In this document: positions 50,537-61,015 of the stretch, piece after piece
How the letters are laid out: each line of letters begins with the position of its first letter
Numbering within the stretch: the first letter of the stretch is position 1
Origin: Streptomyces sp. JB150
GTDB taxonomy: Bacteria; Actinomycetota; Actinomycetes; Streptomycetales; Streptomycetaceae
Direction of reading: 5' to 3'
DNA: 64,000 nucleotides
Assembly: GCF_011193355.1 (NCBI RefSeq)
Contig: NZ_CP049780.1
Location: 6,361,798 to 6,425,797, forward strand
The notes under the pieces: generated by a model
What the model was told of the DNA's origin: nothing
Seen by the model: the letters and a program-made list of their open reading frames with translations, nothing else
Database searches by the model: none
Program-made: the position numbers and the translations under genes

Positions 50537-52060
50537 ATGGCACCAGAACCACCGCTGCTCAGCATGTCCGGCATCACCAAGTCGTTCCCCGGAGTCCGCG
50601 CCCTGGACGGTGTCGACCTCGACGTCCAGGCCGGTGAAGTGCACTGCCTGCTCGGCCAGAACGGGGCCGGCAAGTCCACCCTCATCAAGGTTCTCGCCGG
50701 CGCCCACCAGCCCGACGACGGCACCATCCGCTGGCGCGGCGAGCCGGTCACCCTGCGCTCCCCGGTCGCCGCCATGCGCCTCGGCATCGCCACCATCTAC
50801 CAGGAACTCGACCTGGTGGAACACCTGTCGGTGGCCGAGAACGTCCACCTCGGCCACGAACCCACGGCCGCCGGCTTCGTCGTACGGCGCGGAGCGGCCC
50901 GCGCCTCGACGGCCGCGCTGCTCAAGCGGCTCGGGCACCCCGAGATCGATCCGGCGCGCCTGGTGGGCGAGTTGTCGGCGGCGCAGCAGCAGATCGTCTC
51001 CATGGCGCGGGCGCTCTCCCACGACGTACGGCTGATCGTGATGGACGAGCCGTCCGCCGCGCTCGACCCGGACGAGGTCGACAACCTGTTCCGAATCGTC
51101 GGCGACCTCACCGCCGACGGCGTCGCGGTCGTCTACATCTCGCACCGGCTGGAGGAGATCCGCCGGATCGGCGACCGGGTCACCGTGCTGAAGGACGGGC
51201 GGGCGGTGGCCGGCGGGCTGCCCGCGCAGACGACACCGACGCGCGACGTCGTGGCCCTGATGACCGGCCGGAACGTGGAGTACGTCTTCCCCGAGCGGCC
51301 GGCCGCGCCGGCACCGGGGACGCGGCGCCCCGTGCTGGAGGTGCGGGGACTGGCGCGCACGGGCGAGTTCGCGCCGCTGGACCTCACGGTGCACGCGGGC
51401 GAGATCGTGGGGCTGGCCGGGCTGGTCGGGTCGGGACGGTCCGAGATTCTGGAGACGGTGTACGGCGCCCGTAAGCCGACGGCCGGTCAGGTCCTGGTCG
51501 AGGGACGGCCGTTGAAGACCGGCAGCGTACGGGCCGCCGTCCGCGCCGGCCTCGGCCTCGCCCCCGAGGAACGCAAGGCGCAGGCCCTGCTCATGCTGGA
51601 GTCCGTCACCCGCAACGTCTCCGTCTCCTCGCTGTCCCGCTTCTCCCGCGGCGGCTGGATCGACCGGGGTGCCGAACTCGGTGCCGCCCGGGCCGCCACC
51701 CACGAGCTGTCACTGCGGCCCGACAACCCCGCCGTCCCCGTGCGCACCCTCTCCGGCGGCAACCAGCAGAAGGCCGTCCTGGCGCGCTGGCTGCTGCGCG
51801 GCTGCAAGGTGCTGCTGCTCGACGAGCCCACCCGCGGTGTCGACGTCGGCGCCCGCGCCGAGCTGTACGCGGTCGTCCGCCGGCTGGCGGACGAAGGCCT
51901 CGCGGTGCTCCTCGTCTCCAGCGAGGTGCCCGAGGTGCTGGGCCTCGCCGACCGTGTGCTGGTGCTGCGCGAGGGCCGCGTCGTCCACACCGCGCCGGCC
52001 GGCGAACTCGACGAACACCGCGTACTCGACCTCGTGATGGAAGGAAGCCCGGCGTCATGA
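50537..52060 (+). CDS. Sugar ABC importer ATPase (RbsA/MglA type)
   Basis: A 507-residue protein with two ATPase cassettes. First: Walker A GQNGAGKST (40-48), Walker B LIVMDEPSAALD, with signature ELSAAQQQ (weak). Second: degenerate Walker A GLVGSGRSE, signature TLSGGNQQK, Walker B VLLLDEPTRGVD. Loss of the second Walker A lysine is normal in the CUT2 class. It powers uptake with the permease at 52057 and lipoprotein at 53094. ATG 50537 follows GAGGGGAA; the stop overlaps the permease start (ATGA). Confidence 0.94.
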   Translation: MAPEPPLLSMSGITKSFPGVRALDGVDLDVQAGEVHCLLGQNGAGKSTLIKVLAGAHQPDDGTIRWRGEPVTLRSPVAAMRLGIATIYQELDLVEHLSVAENVHLGHEPTAAGFVVRRGAARASTAALLKRLGHPEIDPARLVGELSAAQQQIVSMARALSHDVRLIVMDEPSAALDPDEVDNLFRIVGDLTADGVAVVYISHRLEEIRRIGDRVTVLKDGRAVAGGLPAQTTPTRDVVALMTGRNVEYVFPERPAAPAPGTRRPVLEVRGLARTGEFAPLDLTVHAGEIVGLAGLVGSGRSEILETVYGARKPTAGQVLVEGRPLKTGSVRAAVRAGLGLAPEERKAQALLMLESVTRNVSVSSLSRFSRGGWIDRGAELGAARAATHELSLRPDNPAVPVRTLSGGNQQKAVLARWLLRGCKVLLLDEPTRGVDVGARAELYAVVRRLADEGLAVLLVSSEVPEVLGLADRVLVLREGRVVHTAPAGELDEHRVLDLVMEGSPAS

Positions 52061-53076
52061 CGCAACCCGTCTCCCCGCCGCGGGGCGCCACCGACAAGGC
52101 GCCGCCGGCCGACCCCCGCCCCGCCTGGAGCACCCTGGTGTTCCGCGCCGACGTGCGCACCCTGTCCCTGCTGGGCGTGCTGGCCGCGCTCGTCGTCATC
52201 GGCGGCATCACCAAGCCCGACGAGTTCCTGGACACCCGCAACCTCCAGCTCGTCCTCACCCAGGCCTCGGTCATCGGTGTCGTCACCGTCGGCATGACCT
52301 TCGTGATCACCTCCGGCGGCATCGACCTGTCCGTCGGCGCGATCGTCGCCCTCGCCTCGGTGTGGGCGACCACGGTCGCCACCCAGGAGTACGGCTTCGC
52401 CGGCATCCTGTTCACCGCGGTTCTCGTCGGCGTCGGCTGCGGACTGGTCAACGGACTGCTGATCGCCTACGGCGGGATGGTCCCGTTCATCGCCACGCTC
52501 GCCATGCTGGCGTCCGCCCGCGGCCTGGCGCTCCAGATCACCGACGGCAAGACGCAGATCGTCACCGTCGACGGCATCCTCGACCTCGGCGAACGCGACG
52601 CGTACGTCCTCGGCGTCCCGCCGCTCGTCCTCGTCTTCGCCGCCGTCACGGTCATCGGATGGCTGGTGCTGAACCGCACCACCTTCGGCCGCCGCACGGT
52701 CGCCGTCGGCGGCAACGCGGAGGCCGCACGGCTCGCCGGCATCGACGTCCGCCGCCAGCGCCTCTACCTCTACCTGCTGTCCGGGCTGTGCTGCGGCATC
52801 GCCGCCTTCCTGCTGATCGTCCTGTCCGGCTCCGGCCAGAACACCAACGGCAACCTCTACGAACTCGACGCCATCGCCGCCGCGATCATCGGCGGCACCC
52901 TGCTCAGCGGCGGCCGCGGCACCATCACCGGCTCCGTGCTCGGCGTCCTGATCTTCACCACGATCACCAACATCTTCGCCCTGAACAACCTGCAGAGCGA
53001 CGTCCAGCAGATCGCCAAGGGCGCGATCATCGTCGCCGCCGTGCTGGTCCAGCGCCGTACCGCAAGCACGACCTGA
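52057..53076 (+). CDS. Sugar ABC importer permease (RbsC type)
   Basis: A 339-residue membrane protein with about nine or ten helices. CUT2 permease marks are VITSGGIDLSVGAIVALASVWA (the EAA-like coupling region is later), GGMVPFIATLAMLASARGLALQI and LYELDAIAAAIIGGTLLSGGRGT. It forms the channel for the RbsA-type ATPase and overlaps its gene by four bases. The N-terminal about 25 residues are Pro/Ala-rich. Confidence 0.93.
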   Translation: MTQPVSPPRGATDKAPPADPRPAWSTLVFRADVRTLSLLGVLAALVVIGGITKPDEFLDTRNLQLVLTQASVIGVVTVGMTFVITSGGIDLSVGAIVALASVWATTVATQEYGFAGILFTAVLVGVGCGLVNGLLIAYGGMVPFIATLAMLASARGLALQITDGKTQIVTVDGILDLGERDAYVLGVPPLVLVFAAVTVIGWLVLNRTTFGRRTVAVGGNAEAARLAGIDVRRQRLYLYLLSGLCCGIAAFLLIVLSGSGQNTNGNLYELDAIAAAIIGGTLLSGGRGTITGSVLGVLIFTTITNIFALNNLQSDVQQIAKGAIIVAAVLVQRRTASTT

Positions 53077-53093
53077 GGAAAGGGTTCACCACC

Positions 53094-54134
53094 ATGTCGC
53101 ACCTCCCCAGTCGCAGAGGACTGCTCTTCGGGACCGCCGCCGTCTCCGCCGGTGCCCTCCTCGCAGGTTGCACGAGTAACGAGAAGGACGACGACAAGCC
53201 CGCCGCGAACGACCAGCCGGCCGCCGACGACAAGCCGGGCAAGCAGGTCACCATCGGCTTCGCCGGACCGCAGGCCGACCACGGCTGGCTCAACGCGATC
53301 AACGAGAACGCCAAGAGCCGCGCCGAGAAGTACCAGGACGTCACGCTGGAGATCACCGAGGGCTCCAACGACACCGCCCAGCAGATCGGGCAGATCGAGA
53401 CCCTGATCAACAAGAAGGTCGACGTCCTGGTCGTCCTGCCCGCCGACGGCAAGGCCCTCACCCAGGTCGGCCTGAAGGCGATGCGCGCCGGCATCCCCGT
53501 CGTCAACCTCGACCGCATCTTCAACACCCCGCAGGCCTACCGCTGCTGGATCGGCGGCGACAACTACGGCATGGGCCTGAACGCCGGCCACTACATCGGC
53601 GAGAAGCTCAAGGACAAGCCGGACGCCCGCGTCATCGAACTCGCCGGACTGGACAACCTGGAGCTGACCAAGCAGCGCACCCAGGGCTTCGACGACGCCC
53701 TCAAGAACTACCCGAACATCAAGAAGGTCGCCCGCCAGGCCGCCGAGTTCACCGTCGAGTCCGGGCAGGCCAAGATGGCGCAACTGCTCCAGGCCCAGTC
53801 CCGGTTCGACGCCCTGTGGAACCACGACGACGACCAGGGCGTGGGCGCGCTGCGCGCCATCGAACAGGCCGGACGCGACGACTTCCTGATGGTCGGCGGA
53901 GCCGGTGCGCTCTCCGCCTTCCAGGCCATCAAGCAGGACGACGGCGTCCTCAAGGCGACCGTCCTCTACCCGCCCACCATGGCCGCGTCCGCGATCGACC
54001 TCGCCCGCGCCCTCGGCCAGGGCAAGGGCGTCGGCGGTCTCGCCGAGTTCGAGATCCCGGCGTCCCTCACCCTCTACTCGGCCGTGGTCGACAAGACCAA
54101 CGTCGACCAGTACATGCCCACCGGCTTCGAGTGA
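53094..54134 (+). CDS. Sugar ABC importer substrate-binding lipoprotein
   Basis: A 346-residue lipoprotein. The start has a twin-arginine-like SRRGLLFG and a lipobox LLAGC (Cys26), so it is likely Tat-exported and lipid-anchored. A charged disordered stretch (EKDDDKPAANDQPAADDKPGKQ) links it to a periplasmic-binding-protein type I fold (VTIGFAGPQADHGWLNAINENAKSRAEKYQDVTLEI..). The binding cleft has DVLVVLPADGKALTQ and WNHDDDQGVGALRA. It delivers the sugar to the permease; the sugar is unknown. Start ATG 53094 follows GGAAAGGG. Confidence 0.93.
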   Translation: MSHLPSRRGLLFGTAAVSAGALLAGCTSNEKDDDKPAANDQPAADDKPGKQVTIGFAGPQADHGWLNAINENAKSRAEKYQDVTLEITEGSNDTAQQIGQIETLINKKVDVLVVLPADGKALTQVGLKAMRAGIPVVNLDRIFNTPQAYRCWIGGDNYGMGLNAGHYIGEKLKDKPDARVIELAGLDNLELTKQRTQGFDDALKNYPNIKKVARQAAEFTVESGQAKMAQLLQAQSRFDALWNHDDDQGVGALRAIEQAGRDDFLMVGGAGALSAFQAIKQDDGVLKATVLYPPTMAASAIDLARALGQGKGVGGLAEFEIPASLTLYSAVVDKTNVDQYMPTGFE

Positions 54135-54207
54135 GGCGTCCTGCCGCACCCCCCACCGCGCACGGCCCGGGCCGCCCCGGCGGCCCACTGACGAGGAGGA
54201 CATCTGC

Positions 54208-55797
54208 ATGGAAGAGCCGGAGCAGTCCGCGGCACCGGAGCGTTCCGTGACGCCGGATCGGTCCGCGGTACCGGACCGGCCCGCGGACCCGGAGCGGTCG
54301 GTGACACCGGAGCAGTCCGCGGCATCCGAGCGGCCCGCGACGGCGGAGCCGTCCGTGGCGGCCGGGCAGACCGTGGTGGCCGGGCCGTCCGCGGCGGTAC
54401 CGGGGCAGTCCGCGGTGGCCCCCGTGGCACCGGGGCAGTCCCTGACGTCGGAGCAGCCCATCGCACCGGAGGAGCCCAGCGCACCGGAGCAGCCCAGCGC
54501 ACCGGGGCAGGCCGCGGCACCGCTGCCGACCGCGGTGGCGGAACTGTCCGTAACAGCAGAGCGACCCGTCGCGGCGAAGTCACCCGTCACGGCGGAGCGG
54601 CCCGCCGCACCGCCGCCGGGAACGGGCAAGCCCCCGCTGCGGATCGGCATGGTCGGCTATGCCTTCATGGGCGCCGCCCACTCGCAGGGCTGGCGCACCG
54701 CGGGCCGTGTCTTCGACCTGCCCCGGCGCCCGGTGCTGGCCGCGATCTGCGGCCGGGACGCGGACGCCGTGCGCGCGGCGGCCGACCGGCACGGCTGGGC
54801 CGCCGCCGAGACCGACTGGCGGGCGCTGATCGCCCGCGACGACGTCGACCTCGTCGACATCTGCACCCCCGGCGACAGCCACGCCGAGATCGCGCTCGCC
54901 GCCCTCGCCGCCGGCAAGCACGTCCTGTGCGAGAAGCCCCTCGCGAACACCGTCGAGGAGGCCGAGGCGATGACCGAGGCCGCCGAAACCGCGTACCGCA
55001 ACGGCCAGTTGGCGATGGTCGGGTTCAACTACCGCCGCGTCCCCGCCACCGCGCTCGCCCGCCGGATGGTCGCCGAAGGCCGCCTCGGCACCCTGCGGCA
55101 CGTACGGGTGGCGTACCTCCAGGACTGGCTGGTCGACCCCGAGTTCCCGCTCACCTGGCGGCTGCGCAAGGAACAGGCCGGCTCCGGCTCGCTCGGCGAC
55201 CTCGGCGCGCACATCGTCGACCTCGCCCAGTACCTGGCGGGGGAGCCGCTGGCGGGGGTGTCCGCCCTGACCGAGACCTTCGTACGGCAGCGGCCGCTGC
55301 CCGGCGGGCCGACGAGCGGTCTCGCCGCGGTCTCCGCGAACGGCACCGGGACCGTCACCGTCGACGACGCCGCCCTGTTCACCGGCCGCTTCGCGTCCGG
55401 CGCCCTCGCCTCCTTCGAGGCCACCCGCTACGCCACCGGCCGCAAGAACGCCCTGCGCATCGAACTCAACGGCGAACGCGGCTCGCTCGCCTTCGACCTG
55501 GAGCGGCTGAACGAGCTGTGGTACCACGACGCCACCGAGCCCGGCACGCACGCGGGCTTCCGCCGCATCCTCGTCACCGAGCCCGAGCACCCCTACCTGG
55601 ACGCCTGGTGGCCGCCCGGCCACGGTCTCGGCTACGAGCACACCTTCGTCCACCAGGCCCGCGACCTGGTGCACGCCGTCGCCGAGGGCCGCCGCCCCGA
55701 ACCCTCCTTCGCCGACGGGCTCCAGGTGCAGCGCGTCCTCGCCGCGGTGGAGGAGAGCGCCGGGAAGAACTCCGTCTACACGCCGATCGCCGCCTGA
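54208..55797 (+). CDS. Gfo/Idh/MocA dehydrogenase with hexapeptide-repeat N-terminal extension
   Basis: A 529-residue protein. Residues 4-134 are about twenty degenerate six-residue repeats of the form P/A-E-R/Q-S/P-V/A-T/A ([30 protein letters not shown]). The usual enzyme starts only at residue 141 ([12 protein letters not shown]). NAD motif GMVGYAFMG is at 147-155, EKP at 242-244, and the substrate motif [18 protein letters not shown] near residue 330. The catalytic part is normal length, so the tail is an addition. ATG 54208 follows GAGGAGGA. The enzyme probably oxidises a sugar hydroxyl (for example C3). It is in one transcript with the ABC genes. Confidence 0.88.
   Translation: MEEPEQSAAPERSVTPDRSAVPDRPADPERSVTPEQSAASERPATAEPSVAAGQTVVAGPSAAVPGQSAVAPVAPGQSLTSEQPIAPEEPSAPEQPSAPGQAAAPLPTAVAELSVTAERPVAAKSPVTAERPAAPPPGTGKPPLRIGMVGYAFMGAAHSQGWRTAGRVFDLPRRPVLAAICGRDADAVRAAADRHGWAAAETDWRALIARDDVDLVDICTPGDSHAEIALAALAAGKHVLCEKPLANTVEEAEAMTEAAETAYRNGQLAMVGFNYRRVPATALARRMVAEGRLGTLRHVRVAYLQDWLVDPEFPLTWRLRKEQAGSGSLGDLGAHIVDLAQYLAGEPLAGVSALTETFVRQRPLPGGPTSGLAAVSANGTGTVTVDDAALFTGRFASGALASFEATRYATGRKNALRIELNGERGSLAFDLERLNELWYHDATEPGTHAGFRRILVTEPEHPYLDAWWPPGHGLGYEHTFVHQARDLVHAVAEGRRPEPSFADGLQVQRVLAAVEESAGKNSVYTPIAA
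54217..54609 (+). repeat. 18-bp degenerate coding repeat (hexapeptides) in the Gfo/Idh gene
   Basis: About twenty 18-base units, each encoding one hexapeptide, with one 33-base irregular unit ([11 protein letters not shown]). Codon choice is similar among units, which points to expansion by slippage followed by drift. Confidence 0.85.
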
Positions 55798-55810
55798 GGG
55801 GACACGCCGT

Positions 55811-56809
<999 letters not shown>

Positions 56810-56945
56810 ACCGCCCCGGTGCCGGCCGGCGGCCCCACCGCCGGCCCGCACCGGACCAGCACCGCAACGGCACGACTCTCCGGGATGACGGCGCATCCCG
56901 GCGCAGGCACCCGCCCGTACAACCCGCCCCTTTCTGGAGGCATTC

Positions 56946-59477
56946 GTGCACGGGAACGACCGGAACCACCCCACGACCGGCACCGGAAGAACCGACACCC
57001 CCGGACGACCGCGCCAGACCCTGCGCAGAACCGTCGCCCTGCTCGGCGGGGCGCTGTTGGCCGGCGCCTCTCTCACCTTCGTGGCGCCCCAGGCCGGCGC
57101 GGCCGTGCCCGGCCGGGACGCCGCCGACGGCCGGAGCGCCGTGGCCGCCGAGGACTTCCAGCAGGTCACCCTCGCGAAGGGCGAGGCGGAGGTGGGCGAG
57201 CCCATGTCGCTCGCCGTCCTCCCGGACCGCTCCGTCCTGCACACCTCGCGCGACGGCGAACTGCGCCTGACGGACGCCGCGGGCAACACCAGGCTCGCCG
57301 GGAAGATCGACGTCTACAGCCACGACGAGGAGGGCCTCCAGGGCGTCGGCGTCGACCCCGGCTTCGCGGAGAACCGTTTCATCTACCTCTACTACGCGCC
57401 CCCGCTGAACACCCCCGCGGGCGACGCGCCCGAGACCGGCACCGCCGCCGACTTCGCCCCCTTCGACGGCGTCAACCGCCTCTCCCGTTTCGTGCTGCGG
57501 ACGGACGGCACCCTCGACACCGCCAGCGAGAAGAAGATCCTCGACGTCCCCGCCAGCCGCGGCATCTGCTGCCACGTCGGCGGCGACATCGACTTCGACG
57601 CCGCCGGCAACCTGTACCTGTCGACGGGCGACGACTCCAACCCGTTCCAGTCGGACGGCTTCACCCCGATCGACGAGCGCGCGAACCGCAACCCCGCCTT
57701 CGACGCCCAGCGCACCTCCGGCAACACCAACGACCTGCGCGGCAAGATCCTGCGGATCAAGGTGAACGCCGACGGCTCCTACTCCGTCCCCGACGGCAAC
57801 CTCTTCCCGCCCGGTACCGACAAGACGCGGCCCGAGATCTACGCGATGGGCTTCCGCAACCCGTTCCGCTTCAGCGTCGACAAGGAGACCGGCATCCTCT
57901 ACGTCGGCGACTACGGCCCCGACGCCGGTGCCGCCGACCCGGCCCGCGGTCCGGCCGGCCAGGTCGAGTTCGCCCGCGTCACCGGCCCCGGCAACTTCGG
58001 CTGGCCGTACTGCACCGGCGACAACGACGCCTACGTCGACTACGACTTCGCGACGAAGACGTCCGGCGCGCCCTTCGACTGCGCCGCCCCGAGGAACACC
58101 TCGCCGAACAACACCGGCCTGACCGAGCTGCCCCCGGCCCAGCCCGCCTGGATCCCGTACGACGGCGGCTCGCTGCCCGAGTTCGGCAGCGGCTCCGAGT
58201 CCCCGATGGGCGGGCCGGTCTACCGCTACGACCCGGCCCTCGACTCGCCGGTGAAGTTCCCCGAGGCGTACGACGGCGACTTCTTCGCCGGGGAGTTCGG
58301 GCGGCGCTGGATCAAGCGGATCGAGCACGGCGGCGACGGCACGGTGCAGGCGATCTCCGACATCCCGTGGACCGGCACCCAGGTCATGGACATGGCCTTC
58401 GGCCCGGACGGCGCGCTGTACGTCCTCGACTACGGCACCGCCTGGTTCGGCGGCGACGAGCACTCGGCCCTGTACCGCATCGAGAACGCCACCGACGGCC
58501 ACTCCCCGGTCGCCCAGGCGAGCGCGAGCCGCACGTCCGGCAAGGCCCCGCTGTGGGTCCGCTTCTCCTCCGAGGGCTCCACCGACCAGGACGGCGACGC
58601 CCTGACCTACCGCTGGGACTTCGGCGACGGCACCAGCTCCACCCAGCCCGACCCCGCCCACCGCTACCGCAAGAACGGCACCTACACGGCGACCGTGACC
58701 GCCAAGGACCCCTCGGGCCGCACCGGCAGCGCCAGTGTGCGGATCGTCGTCGGCAACACCGCGCCCACCGTGGTGCTGGAGACACCGCGCGACGGACAGC
58801 TGTTCAGCTTCGGTGACGCCATCCCGTTCAAGGTGCGCGTCACCGACCCCGAGGACGGCACCGCGATCGACTGCGCCAAGGTCAAGGTCACCTTCATCCT
58901 CGGCCACGACTCCCACGGCCACCCGCTCACCTCGGCCAACGGCTGCACCGGCACCCTGCAGACCAGCGCCGACGGCGGCCACGACGAGGACGCCAACATC
59001 TTCGGCGTGATCGACGCCGAGTACACCGACGGCGGAGGCGGCGGCCAGGCCCCGCTCACCACCCACGACCAGAACGTCGCCCAGCCCAAGCACCGCCAGG
59101 CCGAGCACTTCGGCAACGGCTCCGGCGTCTCGGTCATCACCAAGGACACCGCGCACGGCGGCCGCACCGTCGGCAACGTCCACAACGGCGACTGGATCTC
59201 CTTCACGCCGTACCTCCTGACCAACGCCGAGAGCGTCACCGCGCGCGTCTCCTCCGGCGGTGCGGGCGGCACCCTGGAGATCCGCGCGGGCTCCTCCACC
59301 GGCACCCTCCTCGGCAAGGCCACCGTCCCGGTGACCGGCGGCTGGGACGTCTTCCAGGACGTCAGCGCCGACCTCTCCCGCGCCCCGCGCGGCACCACCA
59401 CCCTGTACCTGGTCTTCAAGGGCAGCGGCACCGGCGCGCTGTTCGACGTCGACGACTTCACCTTCACCACCGGCTGA
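56946..59477 (+). CDS. Secreted PQQ-type sugar dehydrogenase with PKD and CBM6 modules
   Basis: An 843-residue protein. A signal peptide is at about 22-53 (TVALLGGALLAGASLTFVAPQAGAA). A soluble glucose/sorbosone dehydrogenase-like beta-propeller spans about 70-520 (LQGVGVDPGFAENRFIYLYY, CCHVGGDIDFDAAGNLYLSTGDD, PEIYAMGFRNPFRFSVD). A PKD module follows (LTYRWDFGDGTSSTQPD, about 545-600), then an inserted beta domain with CAKVKV and NGCTG. The C-terminus is CBM6-like (EHFGNGSGVSVITKDTAHGGRTVGNVHNGDW). It may oxidise sugars in polysaccharides outside the cell. Start GTG 56946 follows GGAGG. It lies 136 bases after the isomerase gene. Confidence 0.9.
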   Translation: MHGNDRNHPTTGTGRTDTPGRPRQTLRRTVALLGGALLAGASLTFVAPQAGAAVPGRDAADGRSAVAAEDFQQVTLAKGEAEVGEPMSLAVLPDRSVLHTSRDGELRLTDAAGNTRLAGKIDVYSHDEEGLQGVGVDPGFAENRFIYLYYAPPLNTPAGDAPETGTAADFAPFDGVNRLSRFVLRTDGTLDTASEKKILDVPASRGICCHVGGDIDFDAAGNLYLSTGDDSNPFQSDGFTPIDERANRNPAFDAQRTSGNTNDLRGKILRIKVNADGSYSVPDGNLFPPGTDKTRPEIYAMGFRNPFRFSVDKETGILYVGDYGPDAGAADPARGPAGQVEFARVTGPGNFGWPYCTGDNDAYVDYDFATKTSGAPFDCAAPRNTSPNNTGLTELPPAQPAWIPYDGGSLPEFGSGSESPMGGPVYRYDPALDSPVKFPEAYDGDFFAGEFGRRWIKRIEHGGDGTVQAISDIPWTGTQVMDMAFGPDGALYVLDYGTAWFGGDEHSALYRIENATDGHSPVAQASASRTSGKAPLWVRFSSEGSTDQDGDALTYRWDFGDGTSSTQPDPAHRYRKNGTYTATVTAKDPSGRTGSASVRIVVGNTAPTVVLETPRDGQLFSFGDAIPFKVRVTDPEDGTAIDCAKVKVTFILGHDSHGHPLTSANGCTGTLQTSADGGHDEDANIFGVIDAEYTDGGGGGQAPLTTHDQNVAQPKHRQAEHFGNGSGVSVITKDTAHGGRTVGNVHNGDWISFTPYLLTNAESVTARVSSGGAGGTLEIRAGSSTGTLLGKATVPVTGGWDVFQDVSADLSRAPRGTTTLYLVFKGSGTGALFDVDDFTFTTG

Positions 59478-59489
59478 GAGGAGGCCGCG

Positions 59490-60917
59490 ATGCGATCCAC
59501 CGCACGACTGACCACCGCGGTCACCGCTACGGCGCTGCTGCTCGGCGGCCTCGCCGCGCAGCCGGCGCTCTCGGCCGCGGAGGGCGCGCACGACGGCAAG
59601 CGCGTACTGGTCTTCTCCAAGACGGCCGGCTTCCGCCACGACTCCATCCCCGAGGGCGTCGCCACCGTGCGCGCGCTCGGCGAGCGGGGCGGCTTCACGG
59701 TCGACGCCACCGAGGACGCGGCCGCGTTCACCCCGGCCACCCTGCGCCGCTACGACGCGGTCGTCTTCCTCTCCACGACCGGCGACGTCCTGAACGCCAC
59801 CCAGCAGTCCGCCTTCGAGGGCTACATCCGCCGCGGCGGCGGCTACGTCGGCATCCACGCGGCCGCCGACACCGAGTACGACTGGGCGTTCTACGGCGGC
59901 CTCGCCGGCGCCTACTTCCGGTCGCACCCGGCGATCCAGCCGGCCGACGTCCACGTCGAGGACCGCGCCCACCCGGCCACCTCCGGGCTGGCCCGCACCT
60001 GGCACCGCACCGACGAGTGGTACGACTACCGCTCCAACCCGCGCGAGCGCGCCCATGTCCTCGCCTCGCTCGACGAGTCCTCGTACACCGGCGGCACCAT
60101 GCACGGCGACCACCCGATCGCCTGGTGCCAGACCTACCAGGGCGGCCGCGCCTTCTACACCGGCGGCGGCCACACCAAGGAGTCCTTCGCCGAACCCGCC
60201 TTCCGCGAGCACCTGCTCGGCGGAATCCGGTACGCCATCGGCGCCGCCCAGGCCGACTGCCGCCCGGAGAACGGCTACCGTCCGCTCTTCGACGGCACCC
60301 GGGCCTCGCTGGACGGCTGGCGCCAGGCCGGCCCCGGCTCCTTCACCCTCTCCGACGACGGCACGCTCACCTCGTCCGGCGGCATGGGGATGCTCTGGTA
60401 CGCCGCGTCCGGCTTCTCCTCCTACTCGCTGAAGCTGGACTGGCGCACGGCCGGCGACGACAACTCCGGGGTGTTCGTCGGCTTCCCGCCGTCGGACGAC
60501 CCCTGGTCGGCGGTGAACCAGGGCTACGAGATCCAGATCGACGCCACCGACGTACCGGAGAAGACCACCGGTTCCGTCTACGGCTTCCGCTCCGCCGACC
60601 TGAAGAAGCGCGACCGGGCGCTCAACCCGCCGGGGGAGTGGAACACGTACGAGATCCGCGTGGAGGGCGAACGCCTCCGCGTCTGGCTCAACGGCGTGAA
60701 GATCAACGATTTCACCAGCACGGACCCGGCGCGGAGCCTTCGGGACGGACACATCGGCATCCAGAACCACGGAGCCGAGGACCAGGTGTCCTTCCGCGAC
60801 ATCCGGATCAAGGAACTGCCCGCGACCGCCTCCCGGGACCCGCAGGGTTCCCACGGCGCCCAAGGAAGCCAGGGCTCTCAGGGCTCTCAGGGCTCCCAGG
60901 GCTCGCAGGGCGACTGA
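59490..60917 (+). CDS. Secreted ThuA plus DUF1080 (3-keto-glycoside hydrolase-like) protein
   Basis: A 475-residue protein. Signal peptide 1-29. ThuA domain at about 38-255 (VLVFSKTAGFRHDSIPEGVATVRALGE, VGIHAAADTEYDW, MHGDHPIAWCQ). DUF1080/LamG-like domain at about 265-445 (YRPLFDGTRASLDGWRQAGPGSF, YEIQIDATDVPEKTTGSVYG, WNTYEIRVEGERLRVWLNG). A low-complexity tail ends the protein (five GSQ). DUF1080 proteins include 3-keto-disaccharide hydrolases; ThuA occurs in trehalose utilisation. It starts 12 bases after the dehydrogenase stop. Together they suggest extracellular oxidation and cleavage of a glycoside. Confidence 0.88.
   Translation: MRSTARLTTAVTATALLLGGLAAQPALSAAEGAHDGKRVLVFSKTAGFRHDSIPEGVATVRALGERGGFTVDATEDAAAFTPATLRRYDAVVFLSTTGDVLNATQQSAFEGYIRRGGGYVGIHAAADTEYDWAFYGGLAGAYFRSHPAIQPADVHVEDRAHPATSGLARTWHRTDEWYDYRSNPRERAHVLASLDESSYTGGTMHGDHPIAWCQTYQGGRAFYTGGGHTKESFAEPAFREHLLGGIRYAIGAAQADCRPENGYRPLFDGTRASLDGWRQAGPGSFTLSDDGTLTSSGGMGMLWYAASGFSSYSLKLDWRTAGDDNSGVFVGFPPSDDPWSAVNQGYEIQIDATDVPEKTTGSVYGFRSADLKKRDRALNPPGEWNTYEIRVEGERLRVWLNGVKINDFTSTDPARSLRDGHIGIQNHGAEDQVSFRDIRIKELPATASRDPQGSHGAQGSQGSQGSQGSQGSQGD
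60864..60908 (+). repeat. 9-bp coding tandem repeat (GSQ/GSx tail)
   Basis: Five units (ggaagccag, ggctctcag, ggctctcag, ggctcccag, ggctcgcag) encode a Gly-Ser-Gln tail just before the stop codon of the ThuA-DUF1080 gene. The change in serine codons shows partial decay. Confidence 0.9.
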
Positions 60918-61015
60918 ACGGCGGCGGGCGGGGGACGCCGGACCCCCGCCCGCCGTCCTCCGCCACCGCTACGGGGACGACATCCGGCCACATCGTGGGC
61001 ACAAGGAGGCCGCTC

